Assembly (NCBI GenBank): GCA_947034885.2
Contig: OX344750.2
Span: 35,450,821 to 35,514,820 of the forward strand
DNA length: 64,000 bases
From: Thuidium tamariscinum
Lineage: Eukaryota > Streptophyta > Bryopsida > Hypnales > Thuidiaceae
Direction of reading: 5' to 3'
In this document: piece by piece, positions 1 to 8,923 of the stretch
Position numbering within the stretch: the first letter of the stretch is position 1
Layout of the letters: every line of letters starts with the position of its first letter
Program-made: the position numbers and the translations under genes
Notes under the pieces: model-generated
Told to the model about the DNA's origin: nothing
Database searches by the model: none
What the model saw: only the letters and a program-made list of their open reading frames with translations

Positions 1-79
1 TACTTTGAATTTGTACAGTTACAATTCCAAAAAAATTGATTCAACTTATCAAAATGTTCACTTGGATTTTGGTTCCATT

Positions 80-356
80 TAAGGTAGGTACACCCCAAAA
101 AGCCCTGTTCCTAAAAGCACCATCTACAGTGCACATACATTTCCGAAATTAGTCATGTTCACAGACTATAGATGGCGCTTTTAGAAACAGACTTTGACTG
201 TTAATAACTTTTGCATACGGTATCCAAATCCTGTGTTCTTTGGTGTGCTGAAACATGCTTTCACTTGCCAACAAGACTACATAAAAATTTGAACTAATTA
301 ATAGCAGGAACTAGGCTCAGTATGAATAAGTGGCGCTTTTGGGTGTACCTATCTTA
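80..356. mobile_element. TA-1 MITE, copy 1 (AAGGTAGGTACACCC ends)
   Basis: A short non-autonomous element bounded by inverted repeats. The left end reads TAAGGTAGGTACACCC and the right end, read in reverse, TAAGATAGGTACACCC followed by AAAAGCGCC. Flanking TA dinucleotides fit a Tc1/mariner-type TA target duplication. A second copy at 36939-37600 matches it along its length and carries a nested insertion that this copy lacks, so this copy gives the empty-site sequence (CATACGGTATCCAAAT near 215-230). There is no coding capacity. Confidence 0.8.
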
Positions 357-869
357 GAGCCAATCCCAAGAAGCTCACTGAAACAGGCCTTGGGCATGTA
401 GAGGTTAATTCAGTTCTGTCTTGCAAGCAACATGCCTGGATTTTCTTGAGGTGTGCCCCCCTCCCTTGGAAACCCATATCTACTGAGTCTCTAGAGGACA
501 CTCATCAGAGAAGTTGGGCCAGACTATTTTGGTGCTATTTTGACACCGAAGGTTGCATTTTGACAATATAGGTGTCATTTTCTTGATACTCAGTTGGTAT
601 AGGGGTTGGCACCAAATTTACTTGATTGCATCTCAATGCACCATCATGGCACCATATTCACATACCTTGAAGTTCCATTAGGAAAAATTTCAGCCCTCAA
701 GAAGGCTGCGAGTTCTGGATGCTTGGAACTACCCCGATGTGCAATTAGAGAGGAATTGTACAGTTTTTTTTATATTATCTAATGTGTCACTACTTGTGCC
801 ACGTCATCTCCATGTCAGATTTCAATATTTTTCAATATTTTAATTTTTTTTAATATATATAATTTTTTA

Positions 870-891
870 ATTATTATTATTATTATTATTT
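870..891. repeat. ATT trinucleotide microsatellite
   Basis: Seven uninterrupted TTA/ATT units in an AT-rich tract. Confidence 0.9.
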
Positions 892-1136
892 TAAATTCTG
901 TACTTGCACTGCGGGGCGCCGAAAAATGGATTGTTATCGGCCTTCTGCAGGGCTCAGATTTTTTGTAATGCCTAATGCTTTGAGGACACATTGAGGACAG
1001 CGTTTGAGGACCCTGGTTCATCCTTGGGTTTCATCATACCAAGATCCAAACTCGGCCCCTCCAGTCCCAACTCCCCAGCACAAATGATCAATCCAATAGT
1101 GTCTTGGCAGGAAGAGGAATCTGTTGGTGGAAGCTG

Positions 1137-1215
1137 GCCCCCCTCCCCTCCCCTTCCTTCCTCCTTCCCTCCCCCTTTCCTGCCCCCTTCCCTCCCCTCC
1201 CCTGCCCGTTTCCTT
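1137..1215. repeat. C/T-rich (polypyrimidine) tract
   Basis: About 80 bases are almost purely C and T on the plus strand, made of CCCCTCC and CCTTCC blocks. This creates long overlapping proline- and serine-rich frames that should not be read as genes. Confidence 0.85.
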
Positions 1216-2249
1216 CTACTGGTCCCCGTGATCCCCCCGGTGCCTCGCATGCTCATGTCACATGCCAAAGTGTGCCCCTCCGCCAAATGCACCATGATCA
1301 TCATCATCATTCATTAGGGTTGACCCATGCCCTGTGTCCTCCATGCATGCACGATTGTGTTGCTACCTAATGTAGTAATGCCGATGGGCCAAATGGACAA
1401 GAATGGGGCGAATGTACGTCCGGCAACTGCAGCCTCAACAATGGGATTGTGGAGCTTGATTGTCCCCTTGGGGATATCCTCCATTGGCCCCATGAGCACC
1501 AGAACATGCGCACTCAGCTGGGAAGGCCTACGTGAGGGAGGGAGGGCTTGTGACCATCATGCCAAAGAAGGCCTAAGACGGGAATCCCCATGGAAGGCTC
1601 CTTCCTCCATCTCTCTCTCTCTCATCATGACTCCTGGGGGGGTGTTTTGAACATGCAGCCATTTTCTCTTTTCTCTTGGTTCCATACCAGAAGATCCCCT
1701 CCCTTTCTTTCCTTTCTTTGGAAGGGCCTGCCGCAGGCAACATGGTGAGTTGGGCAAAGGGAAAGCTCCCAAGGCGGTCCAGCAACTGCGCTTCCGAACC
1801 AGGTTGAGAAGGCAGGTGGAGGAGTGTTACCGGACCCCGAGTGGGGTGGGCCCAGGGAAAGCGTGGAAATTGGGGTGGGGTCTCGGTTTGGCTGCGCTTT
1901 TGATGAGAGGAGGGGGTTGGTACTGTACTGTTTCTGTACATCTCCTAGCCTGCTTTGGAAATGGCAGCAAAGTGCTTCATGGAAGAGAGTGTTGGGGGCT
2001 GGCTCAACCTGCTTTCCTCAGCCTTGGAACCATAACTAACTTAACTAGAAGGATAACTTGGAAAAGGACGGAAAGGGCCGGGGGACCTCCCTCCCTCCCT
2101 TGAGTTCGTTGGTCCCTCCAAGCAGCCAGGCAGACTTTGTCCCATCCAAACCTCACGGCATGCCATGGCGGGTGGGCAACTGGGCATGGCAGATTGAATG
2201 AAAAATGAAAACAATTCACGCAATAAGTTATGGGACAGAAATTAACTTA

Positions 2250-2634
2250 AGGCCAAAACATCCATTCTCGCACCTGTTCCTTGCAGTGAAATGTAGATTC
2301 ACCCAAATGCATCAGTAGACTTCTCTTAATGTGTTTGCTACATGTATGATTGTAATTTGCTGACACAATTGAAGGACATATAAGAAAACTTGGTTGATTG
2401 AGTGCTGATTTTCACAGGGTTCGGTTTTGGGGGCACCTATAGAACAGATTTACAAGTCTAGGGAGCCAACACTTTGAAAATTTGTGAAAATTATATATTA
2501 TATTCAAATAATCTATATTTTTTTAATATTCATGATTTTCACTCACTAATACTAAAAAAATATATCATTTTTAAAAAGCAGTGCCTCCAACTATGCTGAA
2601 TTCCTTATTTGGACGTTTTTGGGTGTTTCCACTG
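2250..2634. mobile_element. TA-2 MITE, copy 1
   Basis: An element of about 385 bp with ends AGGCCAAAACATCC and (reversed) CAGTGGAAACACCC, bounded by TA. Two more copies of the same length class lie at 33882-34267 and, inverted, at 37082-37464. All three share the internal stretch that includes GGGGGCACCTA and the conserved end CTATGCTGAATTCCTTA. There is no coding capacity. The TA duplication is supported by an empty site for copy 3. Confidence 0.85.
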
Positions 2635-2891
2635 TAAGTCAGTCCACACTGATGATCCTATGCCCTTGACTCACTGGTTTTGGACTTGGTGGACTATGGT
2701 GCAAAGCCCCCTGGCAATGCCTACGTTGCAATGCATGACCATTTCACAAATGTGCCAACCAAGGAGTCAAAGAGCCTCTGAATCATCATACAAGAACCAT
2801 GAGACATTCACGAGCTCAGAAGGAGTGTGCTGGTTCTTTACAAGGTCCACCATCAAGGATGGAATTCATCATATAAGTCTATGAAGTTTGA

Positions 2892-4781
2892 CCCCTAATG
2901 TTCTAACGCATGTTTTTTTGAAACATAGATTTGGGGGCATCTCACAACAAGTGGAATCATCATTTTTTTTCGTTTGAAATGTTCACACATGTGGTCAAAA
3001 AGTAGCTTTAACTCCTGACCATCCAAGGCCTAACCGTGTCAAAAAACAACCTCGCTTTTCAAGTGTTATAAGTCTCAATGTGAGTAAGGTATGAAAATTT
3101 GAACCATACAATTTTGTAGTGTGCATGTTGTAGATGGTGTAAAGCAAATTTGGGGTCGTTTGACTGTATAGTTTGAAAGATTATAATATTTTAGTGTTGA
3201 AAAAAGATGCTACAATTTTCCTAAAAAACCATTTGGAAGTGAAATTCAATTTCTAAACCTACTCAAATGAAAAAACTTTGAACTACAAAGTGATTAAAAA
3301 CCAAAAGAAAAACACTTGGGTGGAAAAAAATCATTCAATTGACTCATTGCGTTTGCAAAATTGTTTTAAAATGTCAATAAACAGTGAAAAAAGTAGCAAA
3401 AAAACACATCTATGGTTGAACCTACCTCTACTGAAATGCTTCTCAGTCAATCATAATTTCTTGGATTGATATGAAATTTATAGTACACGAACTATACTAC
3501 TATGTGCAACTTTTCCAACAATTTTTCTTAGAACAAACCCTATCTAAAGAAGTCATAAGCCGACAAAGTTCATTGTAATGCAAAAATGTTTGGATTTTGA
3601 ACTTTGAATTGCTCCCAAGCATTCAAAACAACATAGATTGACATGAAATTTTACCACAATAAGTAGACTGTATGGAGAACAAAACACACCAAATTTAATG
3701 AAAACTAACATTTGATGAAAAAAATACAAGTCCCCCAAAATTGCAACCATCTCGATGCATTGTGGTGAACTCAAATTGAACCTGCAAACTTCAAATGGAT
3801 TTCAAAAATTCAGTATATCTGGGATAAATCTGAAAATCTTACTACAAAACCTAGACTAGTATGTACACCTTTCCCTGTAAGTTTTATTGAATTTGGACAT
3901 CAAATGCAAAAGTTACAGCATTTTGAAGTTGACTACTAGACTGTGTGAGGACACTTTTGGTCCCCCATTGGATGGTCAGGGGTTAAGGCACAACAATGTT
4001 TTTATAGCTTTTGACTAAATAGTTAAAAAGTTATTGTATAATACGTAATTTCTTTTCCAACCCTGAAAGTCTAGGCAACTCAAAGAAATTTTCTTTTTGA
4101 AGAAATAAAAAATTTTAATTGGTTTTGTAGATTTATATCTACTTTGATAGCTTTGAATCACTCTATTTTGATGTATGAGAAGGATTTTTAGTTTGCGGGC
4201 ACTTATGGAATCTTTGCTCTAAAATGAACTTTGAAGTCCTTTATATAACTCAATTTTCAATATTTTTGAAAAAAATTTAAAAAAATTCTTGTAGATTGTT
4301 TATTTCAACATTATTACCATTGGAATTGGCATTTTTCAATTCCATAATTAAAAATTCTTAACAATTTGGCATTTTGAATCATTATCTATTTCTTTCTACT
4401 TACTATTTTTTTCCTATATGTTGTACAATTCCAAATGATCTGAAAATTTTCAAACATATAGCCAATGTGCTTTGAAGAATGAATTCAAAGACACACCACC
4501 CTTTTCAACATTTTTTTATACATATGTGACCTTGTGAAGTGCAACTACCCAATCTTTTGCAAGGCTTAAAAAAGTTTTTTTGTTGATTCAAAAGCTAATA
4601 TCTTACAATCTACATTGTGGAAATTTTTGAATTTTTTCCTACATCTTTTTAAACCAACATACTACAATATCTTATGGTTACATATGTCTAAGAATGTTCT
4701 TTGAAAAAAAATTGGTACTTGTCCTAGAAGTGGCAATTTTAGACCAATTTTGGTAAAAATATAGTCAAAATTCCATAGGAT
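2892..4781 (+). mobile_element. TTAA-1 element, copy 1, interrupted by TTAA-2
   Basis: This is the same sequence, in the same order, as the intact TTAA-1 element at 59839-60792. The left end is CCCCTAATGTTC after a decayed TTGA. The right end is decayed (CCATAGGATTCAA in place of CCTTTAGGGGTTAA). A TTAA-2 element at 3012-3982 splits it. Without that insert it is about 915 bp, close to the 954 bp intact copy. It has no open frame of note and is probably old, judging by its eroded ends. Confidence 0.8.
3012..3982 (+). mobile_element. TTAA-2 element, copy 1 (piggyBac-like MITE)
   Basis: An element of 971 bp with 15 bp terminal inverted repeats, CTCCTGACCATCCAA at the left and CCCCTGACCATCCAA reversed at the right. 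It is flanked by TTAA at 3008-3011 and 3983-3986. The interrupted TTAA-1 host reads GTAGCTTTAAGG at the same point in the intact copy (TTAA at 59959-59962), so exactly one TTAA became two. This is the hallmark of piggyBac transposition. No transposase frame is present, so it would depend on an enzyme encoded elsewhere. Confidence 0.88.
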
Positions 4782-4784
4782 TCA

Positions 4785-5130
4785 AATAATAGACACATGC
4801 TTCATTCATGTCACTCTAACTTCAAAGATGGGATTTTCCATCTACGCCCATGAGCCTTAGATAAATGAGTCACTTTTACTAAACACTTCATTCATGTTGG
4901 TCTTTCAAACTAGAATTGACCATTTACTTTACTATTTCTTGATTAATTCTATTGCCTTAGAATAAAAAGAGACAATTGAAATAACTCTAATTATTCAAAG
5001 AACCAACAAACATCAACTCAAAAGCACAAAAAAAGCACAAAAGTCATAATAGCTATTTAATAATTGCAATTTTTTTATTTGTCTTCAATAAGAATATTAA
5101 AAAAAAGAGTTTATAATGACACCAAAGTGT
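4785..5130. other. AT-rich sequence, nothing recognised
   Basis: AT-rich sequence between two TTAA-1 copies. I see no termini, repeats or frames I can name. Confidence 0.4.
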
Positions 5131-5430
5131 GTGCAATGGTGCATTGGAATGAAGAATTCATTTCAACAATTCAAGGACAAGTAATTTCTAGCATTTTTGC
5201 AATGAAGTGTAACTACCTAGTTTTGTATGAAATCAAAAAGATTTTTTTGTCAATTCAAATGCTAATATCTTACAATCCACATGTTAGAACTATTTGAAAT
5301 TTTTTCCACATGCTTTCAAACTATTGTACTACAAGATCCCTTGGTTTCATGCCACAAAAAAAAAATCCTAAAGTTTAGTACTTACACTAGAAATGGCAGT
5401 TTTGGAGCATTTTTGGTAAAAACACATTCA
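5130..5430 (+). mobile_element. TTAA-1 fragment, copy 2
   Basis: This resembles the right-hand part of the TTAA-1 family. It has the stretch reading TGCTAATATCTTACAATCCAC, a following TTTTTTCCACA block, and ACTAGAAATGGCAGTTTTGG near the end. The left part and both TTAA termini are missing or decayed. It lies in the same orientation as copy 1, immediately upstream. Confidence 0.65.
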
Positions 5431-5700
5431 ATAATTTGTAATGTATAAGGTATGGACTAGTGTGACTTTTGTCATTACCACAACCAAAATAATAGAAAAA
5501 GTTTGTTTTTTTCAATTTTTCAATTCATAAAAACTTTGAAGTTCAATAATTCAAATGCCAAGAAACAACACTTGTGTACCATTCCTAGCTAAGAACTTTC
5601 TAGCAATACTAAGAAAGTGACTAGGAGGCACATGGTCAAGGAAATCTCACCATAACAAATGAACAAAACAAAACACTGTAACATAGAAGTATGGATGGAT

Positions 5701-5945
5701 GGAAGCTAAGATGGTCAATTTTGTTTAAATGGTGGTATTCCAATAAAATGGCATGATATTCTGTTAAAATGGCACAACATTCTATTAAAATGGCACATTT
5801 TCTTCCTCTACCTCTAGGCCTCTATGTGAACATGGTACACGAAATATGTCAAAATGGCACTTGAAATTTGTCAAAGTAGCACATGGAATATGTCAAAATG
5901 GCACTTGGAATACCACCATTTTAACGAAATTGACCTGATTAAGGC
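5701..5945. mobile_element. MITE with 14 bp flanking direct repeats and AAAATGGCAC motifs
   Basis: The ends form an inverted repeat. The left side runs through GGTCAATTTTG and ATGGTGGTATTCCAA, and the right side is its complement. The interior carries five or more copies of AAAATGGCAC or a close variant, spaced roughly 20 bp apart, in both halves. Both sides are flanked by the same 14 bases, AAGTATGGATGGAT (5687-5700 and 5946-5959). A target duplication this long is unusual for DNA transposons. A pre-existing GGAT repeat could explain part of it. Confidence 0.75.
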
Positions 5946-5995
5946 AAGTATGGATGGATATTCAACTTTTCCAAATTTGATCATATCTATAGTAG

Positions 5996-6325
5996 TAAGG
6001 TAGGAGGCTTAGAAATTGCTCAAGCTCTGAAGCCACCTACCTTCTCAAATGTACATTTATGGTACATATTGCTTTTTTGACTTTATAGGAATATACAAGC
6101 AATGTACATTTGATGGGGTGGGCGGTTTTAGAGCCCTTGCCATTTCAACTTCAAAAATCTATAACTAATTCTACAAAGCTCCAAAAATTATTAAAAAAAT
6201 GAAACAACTTGGAATTAGATGCCTATTTTCCCTTGCCTTTTAAGGCAAATTTACAGAAAACTAATTCAAGAAGTTTCACCTCCCCCAAATTCCGTTTCAT
6301 CTTTTAGATGGGCCCTCCTGCCTTC
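5996..6325 (-). mobile_element. TA-3 MITE, copy 1
   Basis: The left end is TAAGGTAGGAGG and the right end reversed is AAGGCAGGAGG. It is inverted relative to copy 4 at 39479-39808, with which it shares the CCTTTTAGATGGGC-type subterminal sequence, the CTAATTC-ACAAAGCTCC block and a repeated GTACATTT motif. It has no frame, and it abuts the next MITE about 10 bp away. Confidence 0.8.
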
Positions 6326-6334
6326 CTCCGTAAG

Positions 6335-6762
6335 TAAGGTAGAACCACCTATATTTGATCACTTAAGCAATTCTGGAACAAATCATGTGGAATATGAGGC
6401 TAAGCAAATTTTTCCTATGTAGTAATATAAGAAAGATAGGGATTGTAAATTTTTCATAATTTTATTCCCAAAACTGAAATTACTATGATTTTTAGAAGCC
6501 AAAAAGTGCTTTGAACTCATAGCCAATGTCTAGAGTTTTCTAATTTGGATCATAGCCAAAGACTACTTTCCCAATTGGTACTTCTTACACACTTTATGAC
6601 ACTTTGAAACATGTGTCATAACTTTATTAGTCCCAACCTTGAAAATGGGGGAAAAGTACATTTCAAACTTTGATTGTAAATCTCTTCTAACCTTGGTTTG
6701 AAATAGCCACATCCTATAGGTTGGGTATGGATCCTTGATCGAGAATAGGTGGTTCTACCTTA
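6335..6762 (+). mobile_element. TA-4 MITE, copy 1 (perfect 17 bp ends)
   Basis: The termini match over at least 17 bp: AAGGTAGAACCACCTAT at 6336 and its exact complement ending at 6762, bounded by TA. Two further copies lie at 8505-8923 and 56181-56583. They share the interior blocks AATTTTAT, GAAATTACTATGA, AGCCAA, TTTCCCA and GTGTCAT. The intact ends suggest it is younger than its neighbours. Confidence 0.85.
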
Positions 6763-7008
6763 AATAATTTTCTTCCGGAGTCCTCAGTCCTCACACGTTG
6801 TTGCGGAGCTTGCTGCCCCTAAAGTGAACTGGAGAACCTTCTCCTTTGGGTCGGCCACTCGGCCACGTCTCAACTGAAGCCGGCAGACCGAGAGATTCGA
6901 AGGCCCAGGGGGTCCTGTGCCAAGAGTGGCAGTGAATCCTCCAGGAGAGGAGCTTCCTGGCCACTCTTGATGAGGGCGAGACTGTGAGTGTGCGACAATG
7001 CACAGAAA
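6763..7008. other. GC-rich low-copy stretch
   Basis: About 220 bases are clearly richer in G+C and CpG than the flanking sequence. They lie between a TA-4 element and the nested J element. A minus-strand frame of 80 codons covers it but resembles nothing I recognise. A TGGCCGAGTGG motif at 6855-6865 (minus strand) resembles a tRNA A box, but no matching B box follows. Confidence 0.35.
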
Positions 7009-7059
7009 TCATAACTGGTTGTTGACTTTTCAACGCTAACGTGGCTCTATGCTATGGGC

Positions 7060-7282
7060 TAAGGTAGGAGCATCTAATAGCGTCAGTGTACCTAATGCCG
7101 CCATTCTCTACGTATGACAGTGATTTCAGAACTAAAATGAATGTAGACAGTAGATAACTTACTGACGTTGACCAAAATAATAAGCTCTCTACACTGTGCC
7201 GACATTTCAACTCTGAAATCACTGTCTTGCCTACATAGTGACAGTATTAGGTACACTAACGCCATTGGGTGCTTCTACCTTA
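7060..7282. mobile_element. TA-6 MITE (AAGGTAGRAGCA ends) inside J
   Basis: It has imperfect inverted repeats of about 60 bp. The left begins TAAGGTAGGAGCATC and the right, reversed, TAAGGTAGAAGCACCCAATG. Both arms contain AGACAGTGATTTCAGA or a close variant. It is flanked by TA on both sides. The uninterrupted J copy reads GGGCTACCGATCACC (minus strand, near 31642-31660) where this one reads GGGCTA, the element, then TACCCATCACC. This confirms a TA duplication. Its outer end resembles that of the MITE at 20130-20352. Confidence 0.85.
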
Positions 7283-7296
7283 CCCATCACCATCAC

Positions 7297-7539
7297 GGGG
7301 CGCGTTAAATGATACCATCGAAACCCTCAGGGAAAACCCTGAAATTTTTATTTTTTGCATTTTTTATTTCTTTCAAATTCTGAATTCAGATTTAGAGTCA
7401 GAGACCCCAAATTAGCAAGGGCAACCTTGAACATACAAAAAATCCAACACAAATATAAACCCCAAATCCTTGTCAACCCTTGGTAAAATGAGATTTATTC
7501 CGTTGGGCCCACTTTCAATGGTATCATTTAACGTTCTGC
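7297..7539 (+). mobile_element. Constant-core MITE CC-1 (9 bp target duplication)
   Basis: The inverted repeats contain CGTTAAATGATACCAT. Both sides are flanked by CACCATCAC (7288-7296 and 7540-7548), which occurs once at the equivalent place in the uninterrupted J copy. The interior holds the family core TTCTGAATTC...AGAGACCCCAAATTA. The 8-9 bp duplication points to a hAT- or Mutator-type enzyme. Confidence 0.85.
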
Positions 7540-7702
7540 CACCATCACAAGTTATAACTCATAAGTCATAACCTTCTTTCCTTTCAACTTGCTTCCTACA
7601 CTCTTGAATTACTAAGATCAAAGGTTGTGATTGAAAGTGAACAACCCGTTATGTCCGATAACCTTCTCGCTGCTATCGCAACTCAAAGGTTATCTAATGC
7701 AT

Positions 7703-7857
7703 ATTTAACTTATGTTAGGTAGCATTCATGACTAACCGACAAGGGAACAATTTACTTATTTTTTATTTTTCTCAACACAAATGATTTTTTTTTCTTCTTG
7801 AAACAAATGATATATATTTAAGATAAGTTAGACACAAACGTTGAAAAAACCTTTGGA
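7703..7857. other. AT-rich spacer
   Basis: A short AT-rich sequence between J and CC-2 with no recognisable feature. Confidence 0.4.
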
Positions 7858-8118
7858 GGACACTAAATCCTCCATTCAAATTGGGCCCTACAGGAGCAGA
7901 TTTACCTTGGGGAAAACGCAAGAATTTTTTATTTTTTGGAAATAACTTTTTTTTCAAATTCTGAATTCTTATTTGCAATTAGGGACCCCGAAGTAGCAAG
8001 TGAGGGATTCCGAACATTCCTAGACAAGGGTCTAAAACAAGGGACTTTTTTACTTTTATCCCTAGAGAACCCAGAAATTATCCTGTGGGGCCCAGTTCGA
8101 ATGGAGGATTTAGTGTCC
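7858..8118 (+). mobile_element. Constant-core MITE CC-2
   Basis: The inverted repeats begin GGACACTAAATCCTCCATTC and run about 32 bp to GGGCCC with few mismatches. The interior carries the core (TTGGGGAAAAC, a T-rich tract, CAAATTCTGAATTCTTATTT, then GGGACCCCGAAGTA). The termini have no obvious similarity to those of CC-1 or CC-3. I could not identify a clear target duplication. Confidence 0.8.
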
Positions 8119-8504
8119 TGCAAGAACTTCAGTGCAAAAGGGAACCATTTTCTCATTTTCAGTTGATTTGGAGACGCAGTACTTCCTGTAATAAATTCTG
8201 TTCAAAATACTGTATTCAGTTACAGCCGCAGCCGTCAGCAGACAAACTGAACTGAAACGGCCACTTTCATGACGGACGAAACGGACGGACGGACGGAATC
8301 AACTAAACTTACCGCGAAGCGTAAAGTGACGGACGGACTCATTTCTGCATTCATCCAGCACCTTATTAACGTACGGTAGTATCTGACCGTTCGGAGGGCG
8401 GGGCGGCCGTCATTGACCAGCAGTCCGTCACCACAGTTGCCGTGAGCAGGCCACTGGCGTGGATGGGATGACGGATGGAGTGACGGACGGACGGAATGTC
8501 CATG
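8119..8504. repeat. ACGG-rich, CpG-rich segment
   Basis: Blocks of GACGGACGGACGG occur at about 8270-8297, 8328-8337 and 8481-8495, with the complementary GTCCGTCACC near 8424. CpG density is far above the surrounding AT-rich DNA, so it may be a recent arrival or a former element whose ends I cannot define. Overlapping frames of up to 111 codons on the minus strand look like products of the repeats. Confidence 0.55.
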
Positions 8505-8923
8505 TATGGTAGAGGGACCCATAACTGATAAAATAAGCACATCTGGACATGATTTAGGTAAGTGCAAGGTAAAGTAAATATTTTCAGAGGTACATTGACA
8601 AAAATGATGAAGATTGTAAATTTTTTGGTAATTTTATCACTTGAATTGAAATTACTATGAATTTTGAAAGGCAAAAGTTGGACTTGACCTATAACCAACA
8701 TCTAAAGTCATCCAATTTTCATCATTCAAGAACACTTTCCCACTAATTACTTCCTACATTTCTGTTCACTTACGTGTCATTGACTTATTGGTCCAAGCCT
8801 TAAAAAAATACAAAGATACACATTCTAAAGAGAAAATGGAAATCCATTACTTGGAATAGGGTACCTTATTTATTGTTGATGGTGTGTGTGTGTGTGTGTC
8901 AAGAATGGGTCCCTCTACCATGG
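8505..8923 (+). mobile_element. TA-4 MITE, copy 2
   Basis: The ends are TATGGTAGAGGGACCCAT and its complement ATGGGTCCCTCTACCAT. The interior shares the blocks of copies 1 and 3. A GT dinucleotide run of about 9 units (8881-8899) has grown near its right end. The terminal bases differ from copy 1 (TGGTAGAGGG versus AGGTAGAACC), yet each copy's two ends match one another. Confidence 0.8.
8881..8899. repeat. GT dinucleotide microsatellite
   Basis: About nine GT units inside the right arm of the TA-4 copy. Confidence 0.9.

Larger units (their letters stand above)
357..2249. other. low-copy, GC-richer stretch without a supported gene
   Basis: This stretch, particularly 900-2200, is richer in G+C and CpG than most of the window, and I found no second copy of it. 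It contains an ATT trinucleotide run (about 870-891), a C/T-rich tract (1137-1215), an ATC run (1294-1313) and a second pyrimidine tract before an ATG at 1742. Open frames exist on both strands but overlap each other and look like products of base composition. If the window holds part of a real host gene, this is one of two likely places (the other is 63292-64000). I cannot assign one. Confidence 0.4.
7009..7702 (-). mobile_element. J element, copy 3, with two nested MITEs
   Basis: Removing 7060-7282 and 7297-7539 leaves the reverse complement of 31495-31710. That remainder has ends of the CATAACCGGTTGTTGACTT type and the conserved stretch GATAACCTTCTCGC. Both insertion points can be read against copy 1, which lacks them. 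It is a compact example of sequential insertion in which host, first guest and second guest all keep readable edges. Confidence 0.82.

Noticed and set aside
991-1317. Proline/serine-rich protein at the pyrimidine tract
   Set aside because: The frame is a by-product of a C/T-rich repeat, and an equally long frame exists on the opposite strand.
1750-2103. 117-codon plus-strand open frame with a basic start resembling a ribosomal protein
   Set aside because: I could not match it to any ribosomal protein, it does not start with ATG, and it lies in GC-rich DNA where open frames arise easily.
6855-6865. tRNA or SINE A box (TGGCCGAGTGG on the minus strand)
   Set aside because: No B box at a suitable distance downstream, and the sequence between does not fold into a cloverleaf.
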